From positions 4,782,001-4,846,000 of the forward strand of contig CM062206.1 in assembly GCA_031216445.1 (NCBI GenBank): a stretch of 64,000 bases of DNA, given 5' to 3'. The notes beneath the pieces were generated by a model. That model was not told where the DNA came from and made no database searches. It saw only the letters and a program-made list of their open reading frames with translations. Position numbers and translations under genes: made by a program. Shown piece after piece: positions 10,440 to 18,882 of this stretch (position 1 is the stretch's first letter; each line of letters begins with the position of its first letter). The stretch is from Lateolabrax maculatus. Lineage: Eukaryota; Chordata; Actinopteri; Acropomatiformes; Lateolabracidae.

Positions 10440-13400
10440 GTACATACAGCATCATTTGTCTGAGAGGAAGCCTGAAGCTTGTGTGTTGACCCAAATCAAC
10501 AAGCTGGGGTGTTTGTTTTTCTGCAGGTGCCACGGGTGATGAACATGCTGCAAATATCAATGTGGAAACCTCTGATTTCACCTTTAACTCCACCAATATG
10601 ACTAATTTCGCCTATGGAATTGCTGCAAATGTGGTTGCTGTGTTGTTGTATGGAAGCAACTTTGTTCCGGTCAAAAGGATAGAGACAGGAGATGTTAAGT
10701 ATACAGCACTTTTCTTTCCAAAGTAATTCAATCTAGTTTTAACACTTTCTTAGTGGGGGGAAATTCACAAGTGGTGTAAAACAGTTTGTAGGCCTGTGTG
10801 AGAATATGCCTGTGTTCTGTTCACAGGTATGTTTTTTCAGTGGGTAAACTGTGCAGCGATATGGGTTGTGTCCATGGTTGGAGACTTGATGCTTCAATCG
10901 CCCAAATTCTACCCTTTAGCAATGCTTGGAGGTTTCATCTGGGCTACAGGTATTGTCTCCAGAGAGCAACACTTCAAACCTGAATCATTATTCTTGTTTT
11001 TCATGTGATCCCGTAGGATCAAGTCCCCTTCATGTGTCCAGCTGGACTGGAGAGGGATAGCAGACTGAAAGCATACAAATTAATGAGGCAATCTGCCGCA
11101 GTGCCTCTTAAAATGATGATACTGGTACTGGAGATGTGACCAACGTTTAGGACACTGACATTGTGTCCCAGTTTCATACTGGACACTTTACTTAAGTATT
11201 GTTGACAATGGACTATTTTGGTGTAAAATTGTCATACTTTGATACAAGGCATGTGTCATGAGTTTCTCTGTAATTGACTTTGGACATTTTTAAGTATACT
11301 TTGTTTTGTCATTTTATGGTCAAATAAATAAATAAATAAATAAATCCCCCAGTTTGGAATCCCCAAAACCGTTTACAGTCTGCAGTCTTTGTCACTGCTT
11401 AATCTATTGTTGACATAGAAGACATCCATGTTGCTAACTTTTTCTCCAATGTCATCTACAGGGAATATAGCAGCTGTTCCAATTGTTAAAACGATTGGCC
11501 TCAGTCTTGGGGTTTTAATTTGGGGATCCTCTAGTTTGTTGATGGGCTGGGCCAGTTCAAGGTGGGTCAGATTAATTTATGCTCTTCCTCCCAGAATGGA
11601 AAGTACATTTACACATTTGGCAACTTTTAGAAATGAAGTTAACTATCTTTAAAAAGGGCATTCTGGGACATTTAAGCGAGTGAAAGCAGTTGTTGGGTCC
11701 TGTAATATAGATGTCAGCCAATTTCATCAGCAGGAGGTTTTTTTCTTAATTTGGTAACATACTTAAAAGAAACTAAGTGTGACCTTTTTTGACAGATTCG
11801 GCTGGTTTGGGATTGCTGCTCAGGATGTTTCCAGGCCGATATTAAATTATTGTGGAGCTGGGTTGTGTCTACTTAGGTAATGTCTCCCACCTTCTTGCCA
11901 GTCCAGTAGTTTAATAGCTGCTACAAAAATTAACAAAACAAAAAGTTTTCTGTTGTTATTTGGAGTTTTATTTTGGATGACAGACATGTCTTTTGTGTTT
12001 GCTCCAGCGGCCTGATCTTTTTCTTTGTGAAAACGGACGTGGAACTGCATCCCAACTCAGAATTGATTCCATTACTTATCGACAGGGTGAGTACATCGAT
12101 TGGATGTTGGTTCATTTTTCTCACCTCTTTGCGCGAAGTCATTTCTGACATCACACTCTGAGCGGTTGCAATTTACCAATATTCTCTCAAGGAGATTCTG
12201 AAGGAAAATCAATTCCTGCCACTTGGTTTCTCAAAGTGAGTTGTGATGGTGTCATTGTTTTGAAAGACAACATCACTCCATATTACTGTTCCTGTCTGCA
12301 GAGAACAAATTCAGGCAGCTATGGGCCAAGTTCGTCAGAGTTCTGGATAGATGTCGTCGGACCAAAGACCAGGCGGTTCATGTGAGTTCAGCTCATCTGC
12401 GGTCAGTGAGTTGTGTACACAAATATTGTGCTTGCAGGCTAAAGGCACAGACAAGGGAAGGTTAATAACACATTAATTTTGATTAAATTCTCAATAGAAA
12501 CTGTTCCACAAGAATACAAGGATAAAATGTAATACTATTTTAAATGAAGCCCTAGGCTTTCAACAGCGGTCCTATTTATTCAGTCTACAGCTGCTGGCAT
12601 GCTTGGGTTTAAATGTAACATGATTTGACATACAGGAAGTCATTTTTTTTTAATCATGACTTAATAAACAGTTTTGTAATTAAAACAACACTTTGATTCC
12701 ACCGGGAAAATGGGCTGCAGCAGCAAAATAAGCAAAAATTCATAAAATTAAACAGGTCAAGACTTTAAAAGTGCAGGCAAGTATAGCGTAAGTAGTACAA
12801 CATCTCAAGTTTTCTAAGAATGACACCATTGAATAGATGTACACATCCCAATACACCATGAACATTCAATCCTAATAATCCATTTTCCTCACCCTCATAT
12901 GCAATGGTTAAATTAGTTTTACAAATTTAACAGTGTGTCAGTAGATATTTAAAATTCATCCATCATGCAGTTCCTCAGTCTCCTCATGTTTTCAGTGGCT
13001 GCCTGCTCGCTGTTGTGTCGGGCCTGCTGTTCGGGTCCTCCTTTGTACCCATCCTCTACATTAAGACCCATTCATCGCAACATGACAGCGTGTTCCTCGG
13101 AGCCAGTGACTATGGTACGCTTTCAGTGTTCTATCAAAGGAGATATTTGCACATCCAACTATCTCAGTGCCAGGTGCATTGGAAAATATCCCCTCAGTCT
13201 TGAAAAAGGAAGATCCCGCACACTGTTCTTGCTCAGCATCACAATTTATTGATCATACTAACGTTTTATCATTAGAAAAACTTCAGACAAGTGGGGGGGG
13301 GGGGGGGGGGGGGCTGTAGTAGTTCAGGACTATGGCAAATACAAGAAAGAAATTAAGAGAGAAATAGGCAATGAAAGATTCTCAGTGGAAGCCCTACAGC

Positions 13401-16400
13401 TTGTTTTCAGAACAAGATTTTGTGAATCTTGAGAATGCCGATCAGAATATAATAATTTCTAATCAAGAATTTGAGTACCTGATATGTATACACCCCGTAT
13501 GCCCTGTCCTATACAGCTTGCCCAAAGTGTATATGCCTAAAACTCGTCAAAATAACTGTGCTGCTGGGATTGCATCACTACTAGAACCACTCTCAAACTT
13601 TGTCAAGACATATGTGCAACCACTTCCATTTCACATTAGAGATTATATAGACTTCATTGGAAGATATTATCATCAGACCCAGCATTTTCCATGGATTTGA
13701 AAAAACAACCATTAATAGTCTATAGAAGTTGATGTAATCTCAGTAAGAGCCTTATACATGCTAATGTAAAATCAGTGAAAAAGAGTACACAGGCCTTTTT
13801 AAAACCTCTTACATATGGGTGCTTTAAATGCAGAGGATGGACTCAATGTAATAATATGATCAAATATGACTAATCATCCTACTCCTACTGGGTAGTAAAG
13901 TGTTTATTCAATTATGTGATTACAAGGTCCACTTCTCATGTTATTTATATGCTCAATTGTCCTTGTGGGTTAGCCTATGTTGTTACGACATCAGGTTCAT
14001 TAAAACAGAAAATAAGTGAACACAAGAACTCCAGAAGGAGAAATGATAGAGATTTCACAATAGCAGTACATTTCAATGACTTCAGACATGACCTCCATCA
14101 TTCAGGTTCATTGGTATTGAAAAGGTGACTCTGCCAGAGAGAGGTTGCAACTTTTATGAAGTTTTAAATAGAAGAGAAGTACTCTGGATATTTAATTCGC
14201 AAACGTTATCCCCCAAAGGACTGAACAATGAGAGCTGATGGCATGTCATGCTGTAAGATGCTCTGGGATCAAATAGACCTATCGATGGTGCAATAAAGAT
14301 ACAAGTATTTCATAAGATTACACGACTTATATGACTTATGAAAGCTGCCAGGACGATGTTTTCATTCATTAGATGTGCAATTCTTGTAAACAGACGTAAG
14401 TATGTGTCATGGTGTCTCACTTGTTTGTCTTCTCTTGTTCTTATGTGTGGACTATAGTGTTACAGATTGTACATGTCACGGCCAGTTATTGAGATATTAT
14501 ATTAATATCCATTTCCCTGAGAGAGACTCTAAAGTCTCTGTCAGTGGAATAGGTCAAGCATTTGTTTGAGCAATACAAGAGCACATATTATTGTCAATCT
14601 CCAACTTTTAGATTGAGTATATTGACAGACTATATTGATTGTTGTTTTTTATTGCAAACCTATGGGGATAAACACATTCTTGTATCAACTTTTTCACAGA
14701 CCTTGACTATGTTTACGCACAGTGCTCTGGCATTTTTATTGCAAGCACGGTGTACTTTGCCATCTACTGTGCTGCGATGAGTAACAGGCCCAGGGTCTAC
14801 TCCAGAGCCATTCTACCAGGTAACGCAGAGTCTATCAAACCGATGTTTTAAGGCTTAATTGTGAACTTTTAAATCATTATTACACTGAGTCTCCACTTTA
14901 TTAGGGGCACCTGTGCAATCGAATGCATTCAATACTCATCTCAGTTAAGTGTATATTAAACTCTGTACTATAGAAATGTTTGAGACATTGATGGTAGCCT
15001 CAGCCCAAGTGCTCTAGAAAGTTAGACTAGTGGTTCCCAACATGGGGTTAGGACCCCTCAAAGGATACCCAAGATAAATCTAAGGGGTCACAAGATCACT
15101 GCAAAAAAATGACCTAGAGTAACTTGTTGATTCTAGAGCAGCAACCTACTATCCGTTATGTTTCTTGTTTTAACAAACGGGCAATTATTTCAAGTCTTGA
15201 AATAAGGTGAATTCCTTATTCGCTAAGATGATTTGCTTAGATAAAGATTTTTACCAGTGATGATCAGCAAAAAACAAAATTGCATGAATTTCTTCCCAAC
15301 TTTTCTCCAAAATCAGCTTTTTTTCTTGTCAAATACTGGATCCTTTCTGAGAAGCTTTGGAATCAAATCTGCTCATAATTCATGTCTAAATTCAGACCAT
15401 AACTTGATGATGAGGGGTTGCAAGACATCTCTTAAATTTAAAGGGACAGAAGTCAAAAAAGTTGGGAACCACATGGTCTACAGAAACCATGAGCTGCTGC
15501 CTGAGAATTCCTTTCTGTTCTATCACGCTGTCTAGCTCAGACAGGGAGTCTAAAAACTACGGGGTCCTGGCTACAGTATGACACCGTTTTCCACCAGCTG
15601 ATTTATTTCAGTGAAGCACTGAGCTGTCATGCATTAGGGGCCACCAGAGTGTCTAATAATACCGATAGTTTGACTCTCACCAAGACAGGAAGAACCAGAG
15701 GAAATGCAGCAGCTTCCTTTGCCAAGCTGCATGTGTAAACGCATCCACTCATGGGGACGTGGGAATGTGTTAATTCAGGCAAAACTGCTGGGGGCTTGAC
15801 TGCATCTGACCTGAAACCTGGCATGCAGTCAGACTTATATGTTTAGATGTGTCCTTTGGTTTACAGCTTTGGAGGGTGGGCTACAGAGTGGACTTTAATT
15901 TCTTGGCACACATTTACACTTACTGTGAATTAAAATTAGGGACATGTTTGTGTCTGGGAGTCTCTTCAATTTGTGACCTAGTTACCAACTTGTGTAGCTG
16001 TTAAATTGTGTGCAAATAAAAATGTATAAATGCCTATTAAAAGCTGCATTAAATTTGGTTTTCTTATTGAATATACCTGAACTGTACTTGCTTGTCTGCT
16101 GTGTATTTGACTGAACGTACTGACATTCTCCTGTCTCCCTTTGCTCATTAGGTCTATTGTCTGGATTGATGTGGGCATTGGCCACATACTGCTGGTTCCT
16201 GGCCAATAACTACCTGAGTGCAGTCATTACCTTCCCTATAGTCAATGCAGTAAGTACATCATGTCCTGACAGCTGAGTATGCTGGTTAAAGGAAATTAAG
16301 ACCGTCTGTTTACCACCACTTGGACTGACAGATTCAAATTTGCACACTGCTCAGTGTTGATGGAAACTATTACATTTTTGTCAGGTAGAAGTCAAGTACA

Positions 16401-18074
16401 AACACTCAATTCACTCAAATATTTTTCAGAGGTTTAATTTTTTACATGTGTTAATCTCTGTATAATCTGATGAAATCACACACATGAATGTCAAGTTGCA
16501 AACCCCTCAGCAGACCAGCATAATAAGCAGATATGTGGTTCCGTTCACCCAGAACACACAAATGCATATTTTTGCAATAAACTGCTAGTGGTATCCTGCC
16601 ATGCATGATTTCTCTGTTGAGTTTTTGAGATTTTTGTCTCTGATTGGGATATTGCCCTGGTTGTAATTCTACGGCAAAGCTTGAGTGTCCAGATTGGGGG
16701 ACACAAGTTAATTTCCCAGAAGAGCATGACTGATCAGTAAATGTAATGGCAATCAGCACATTCTGTTTTTGACATTAAGTTTTTGGTCTGATGGCTGTGT
16801 AGCAACAATCTCAAAGGGACAAAAACAAGAATTAGATTCATCCTCTGGGGACCATAAAAATTGAGCCATTAGCTTTTAAAATAATATTTCATTCAAGTCA
16901 AAACTTCCCCTTGCCCAACACTTTTCTCCGTGTAAACTGGCAGGGTGACAAAAAACAGCAATAGTTATTCTGTAGTTGTTGAGACATTTTGCCCCAGACT
17001 TTGTATTGGATGGATGAACCTGCTGTTCTTGGACCCTGGTGGGGCAAAGCTAATGCCATCCTGCAGCTAATCCCCTCATACTGTTTTACATAAAAGCATT
17101 TTCATGTTTTGAAAAGGCCCTGACAAGTTGTCATGCAGTTGGGTTCAGCCCAATACTTTCAGTCATTGAGTGTAATGAACATACCTGCCTCCATAGGCTG
17201 CTAACAAAGCTTCAGATGTTTGTCTTAATATTCTAACACATCACAAAACCAATGCACATACAGTCACACTGAAACTCACCCAATTAAATGTATTTGTTAC
17301 AATAGGCTCATGGAAAAAGGTCATCCATCCATGCTTGTTAAGACCGTATAGACAGTCTATAGCCTAATTAGCAGTACAGTATGTACAGCATAACTGCCCG
17401 AAGTGGCCTCAACGTCTCTATCCTCCTTTCTTTTTTTCTTGAAAATGTGGTTGCAGAAGATGTCAAAGCAAAAAAACATCTGTACCACCATTACATTTAC
17501 ACTTTAATTAATTCTTGGCTCTGAAGAGTCCGTGCATACTGGTGAAAGTAGGGGGGGAAGAAAACATTTTTTATCTCAAGTAATGTGAGTGATTTTTAAA
17601 AAAAACTCTCCTTTGCAGTGAAAGAAAAGGTTTATGTTCAATAAACAATTTATTGTTGTTTGTTTGTAGGGATACGGTCTGGTTGCAGCACTGTGGGGAT
17701 CCTTGGTGTTTAAAGAGATTAAGGTAAGGATCACAATGATGATCACAATGATGATCACGATCAATAATCTACAACTTCTTGGTAAACTGTGTACGGCCAC
17801 AGTTTACCAATGAGAATATGACTTAGGACATCATCCAAATGAAGGTTCACTGGTGAAACTACTGTCCAGCAGATGTAGGGACTTTAGAAATGGAGACACT
17901 TTGATGTTAAAGTCCACAAAAACATAAAGAAACTTGTAGAAACTTAACATTTTGAGTAGATCAGCTATTAAACACCTGTTTTTCCTTCAGGGCTTAGCCA
18001 ACTGCTTCATCTTCCTCTTTGCTTCGTGTGTCGTGCTGACCGGCTCCTTGCTCACCGCCATCTCAAAGCTCTAA
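10349..18074 (+). CDS. tmem144: Transmembrane protein 144, 12-13 coding exons
   Basis: Exons: 10349-10439, 10527-10694, 10827-10949, 11462-11561, 11796-11876, 12008-12086, optional 12192-12235, 12302-12381 (or 12304), 12996-13114, 14700-14819, 16152-16249, 17670-17723 and 17991-18074. Without the optional exon this gives 398 residues; with it, 412. The protein matches human TMEM144 (about 345 residues) throughout, for example LLYGSNFVPVKRIETGD, TGNIAAVPIVKTIGLSLG, GWASSRFGWFG, SGLLFGSSFVPILYIKTH and ASDYDLDYVYAQCSGIF. TMEM144 is a multi-pass protein of the drug/metabolite transporter superfamily and a predicted carbohydrate transporter. The fish protein has an extra N-terminal leader and sequons NST and NMT before helix 1. 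Two in-frame ATGs exist (10238 and 10349); the second is chosen because a signal-like hydrophobic stretch follows at once. All junctions fit GT-AG except the intron 2 donor, which reads TT where GT is expected (see finding). Confidence 0.93.
10527..10694 (+). CDS. tmem144: tmem144 coding exon 2 (helix 1)
   Basis: After the acceptor TTTTTCTGCAG it encodes GATGDEHAANINVETSDF, sequons NST and NMT, and helix 1 FAYGIAANVVAVLLYGSNFV, then PVKRIETGD. By homology with human (TGDGMFLQWV) the exon should end in phase 1 after GATG at 10694. The next six bases are TTAAGT instead of GTAAGT. The only GT here starts one base earlier, at 10694. Confidence 0.9.
10827..10949 (+). CDS. tmem144: tmem144 coding exon 3 (helices 2-3)
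   Basis: The acceptor TTCACAG ends at 10826. The exon encodes GMFFQWVNCAAIWVVSMVGD, then LMLQSPKFYPLAMLGGFIWA and T, and ends in phase 1 before GTATTG. A second good acceptor, TTTTTTCAG, ends at 10840 inside the exon and would start it at WVNCAAIW, in frame with an exon 2 that ends at 10693. Confidence 0.88.
11322..11345. repeat. AAAT tandem repeat
   Basis: About six copies of AAAT in tmem144 intron 3. Confidence 0.9.
11462..11561 (+). CDS. tmem144: tmem144 coding exon 4
   Basis: Encodes GNIAAVPIVKTIGLSLGVL, IWGSSSLLMGWASS and the start of Arg, nearly identical to human TMEM144 (GNIAVVPIIKTIGLGLGIL). The acceptor is TCTACAG and the donor GTGGGT. The preceding intron contains an AAAT tandem repeat at 11322-11345. 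Confidence 0.95.
11796..11876 (+). CDS. tmem144: tmem144 coding exon 5
   Basis: Encodes the rest of Arg and FGWFGIAAQDVSRPILNYCG, then AGLCLL. Human has FGWFGMDAEEVSNPLLNYIG. The acceptor is TTGACAG and the donor GTAATG; the exon ends in phase 2. Confidence 0.95.
   Translation: MRLVWDCCSGCFQADIKLLWSWVVST
12008..12086 (+). CDS. tmem144: tmem144 coding exon 6
   Basis: Encodes SGLIFFFVKTDVELHPNSEL and IPLLIDR, matching the human segment that ends helix 5 and starts the large central loop. The acceptor is GCTCCAG; the exon ends in phase 0 before GTGAGT. Confidence 0.93.
12192..12235 (+). CDS. tmem144: tmem144 possible optional microexon 7
   Basis: A 44-base candidate exon between TCTCTCAAG and a strong donor GTGAGT, encoding EILKENQFLPLGFSK in the loop frame. 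It keeps frame only if exon 8 starts at 12304, the second AG of a CAGAG tandem acceptor. Skipping it keeps frame if exon 8 starts at 12302. Human TMEM144 has a shorter loop here, so it may be fish-specific, optional or not used. Confidence 0.45.
12302..12381 (+). CDS. tmem144: tmem144 coding exon 8 (central loop)
   Basis: Read in phase 0 from exon 6 it encodes RTNSGSYGPSSSEFWIDVVG, PKTRRF and two bases of Ile. Human has SWVDKLSTVHHRIVG at this place. The acceptor is CTGTCTGCAG, with a second AG two bases on; the donor is GTGAGT. Confidence 0.88.
12996..13114 (+). CDS. tmem144: tmem144 coding exon 9
   Basis: Encodes GCLLAVVSGLLFGSSFVPIL, YIKTHSSQHDSVFLGASDY, matching human [20 protein letters not shown]. 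This is the second copy of the GSNFVP/GSSFVP motif, which also occurs in helix 1 and shows the internal duplication of the fold. The acceptor is GTTTTCAG and the donor GTACGC, phase 1. Confidence 0.95.
13293..13313. repeat. poly(G) run of 21
   Basis: An uninterrupted run of 21 G in tmem144 intron 9, just before the Penelope-like remnant and on the coding strand of tmem144. Confidence 0.95.
13371..14238 (+). mobile_element. Penelope-like retroelement remnant (RT and GIY-YIG pieces)
   Basis: Lies within tmem144 intron 9 in the sense direction. The 13371-13700 piece resembles the N-terminal RT region of Penelope-like elements: ISNQEFEYLICIHPVCPVLY then SLPKVY and SLLEPLSNFVKTYVQPLP and IRDYIDFI. 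The RT core is missing. A second piece starts near 13820 with GCFKCRGWTQCNNMIK, the Cys motif that precedes the endonuclease, then SHVIYMLNCPCGLAYVVTTS and SLKQKISEHK, the GIY-YIG type core (here AYV in place of the usual VYIG). A further block RGCNFYEVLNRREVLWIFNS and LSPKGLNNES then a stop at 14238 is the family C-terminus. Several stops and a frame change show it is dead. It is one element with a large internal deletion, not a host exon. Confidence 0.85.
14700..14819 (+). CDS. tmem144: tmem144 coding exon 10
   Basis: Encodes DLDYVYAQCSGIFIASTVYF and AIYCAAMSNRPRVYSRAILP. Human has [20 protein letters not shown]. The acceptor is TTTTCACAG and the donor GTAACG, phase 1. The 1.6-kb intron before it holds a Penelope-like remnant. 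Confidence 0.95.
14892..14925. repeat. Short interspersed repeat fragment (CACTTTATTAGG type)
   Basis: The sequence CCACTTTATTAGGGGCACCT resembles a motif I recognise as widespread in fish genomes. A reverse-orientation relative occurs near 32208-32235 (AGGTGTCCCTAATAAACTGG), which supports it being a dispersed repeat. Family assignment is not possible here. Confidence 0.45.
15023..15480. mobile_element. Miniature inverted-repeat element, TGGTTCCCAAC termini
   Basis: The left end TAGACTAGTGGTTCCCAAC and the right end read backwards (TAGACCATGTGGTTCCCAAC) are nearly the same about 20 bases, 458 bp apart, in tmem144 intron 10. The left interior continues ATGGGGTTAGGACCCCTC, a sequence typical of hAT-like miniature elements of vertebrates. 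The centre has an AAGTCTTGAAATAAG type inner repeat. No transposase remains. Confidence 0.65.
16152..16249 (+). CDS. tmem144: tmem144 coding exon 11
   Basis: Encodes GLLSGLMWALATYCWFLANN and YLSAVITFPIVNA, matching human [20 protein letters not shown]. The acceptor is CTCATTAG; the exon ends in phase 0 before GTAAGT. Confidence 0.94.
17670..17723 (+). CDS. tmem144: tmem144 coding exon 12
   Basis: Eighteen codons, GYGLVAALWGSLVFKEIK; human has GPGFIAAMWGIFMFKEIK. The acceptor is GTTTGTAG and the donor GTAAGG. Just after the donor the intron has imperfect repeats of a CACAATGATGAT unit (about 17729-17760). Confidence 0.94.
17991..18074 (+). CDS. tmem144: tmem144 coding exon 13 (last) with stop
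   Basis: Encodes GLANCFIFLFASCVVLTGSL and LTAISKL before TAA at 18072-18074, matching the human end LTGALCTAFSKI. The acceptor is TTTCCTTCAG. Confidence 0.95.
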   Translation, partial: GLANCFIFLFASCVVLTGSLLTAISKL

Positions 18075-18079
18075 TGATA

Positions 18080-18085
18080 AATAAA
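18080..18085 (+). terminator. tmem144: tmem144 poly(A) signals
   Basis: AATAAA lies six bases after the stop codon. A second AATAAA at 18165-18170 is the more likely functional signal, because the first would leave almost no 3' UTR. Confidence 0.5.
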
Positions 18086-18787
18086 AAAAATCACACACAC
18101 ATTTACTCCATTTCTCCAGTTGACTTAAAAAATAATGTCCTTGGTTTTATAAAACCCCATTTAAAATAAACCAAAATGTATGGTGGTTGAGTTGAATGTA
18201 AAGCTTTCTTTGTTAGATTTGGAAAAGTTTTTTTTTTCGACCAGCAGGGTTTATACTCTGAGCTGACGTTTGGTGGCAGTGTCTTACAGGAATGACCATC
18301 AGGCTTTCTGGTTGGTTCAAAGGGGAAGTTTGCTGTTGAACTATGTATGTTACGTGTTGTTGAAAATGTATTTGTTGAAATTATATTTTGTCATCTGTGC
18401 TTTGTTCAGTTGGTACTCAAAACATGCCTATACAAGTTTGTTTAACACATTACTCACAAGTTAGCAGTTGTTTTAGAGGGGCTGTCATACTAAAATACTG
18501 CACATAAATATTTATACTTCAGTATACCGACACGTTGGTTGTTTGTGTGTCACAGTTTTTCCTTTTTTAGACGTGCGTGGGAATCAGTGACCTTTTCTTT
18601 ATGTTTCACACATCCTCATATTAAAACACCAATAATACTGACATAACTGTGTACTTGCGCTCCTACAAACAACATTATATATTTATTTTACTTCATATAG
18701 AAATCTGGCATACAGTATTTATGTCTGTCAACACTGGTTTTCTAGCAGATGCAGGCTTCAAATGCCTGTCTTCTCCTCCCCATAGAG

Positions 18788-18882
<95 letters not shown>

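Noticed and set aside
13371..14128. Possible extra tmem144 exons or a separate gene in intron 9
   Set aside because: The residues match Penelope-like RT and GIY-YIG regions, not TMEM144, and tmem144 exons 9 and 10 join in frame without them.
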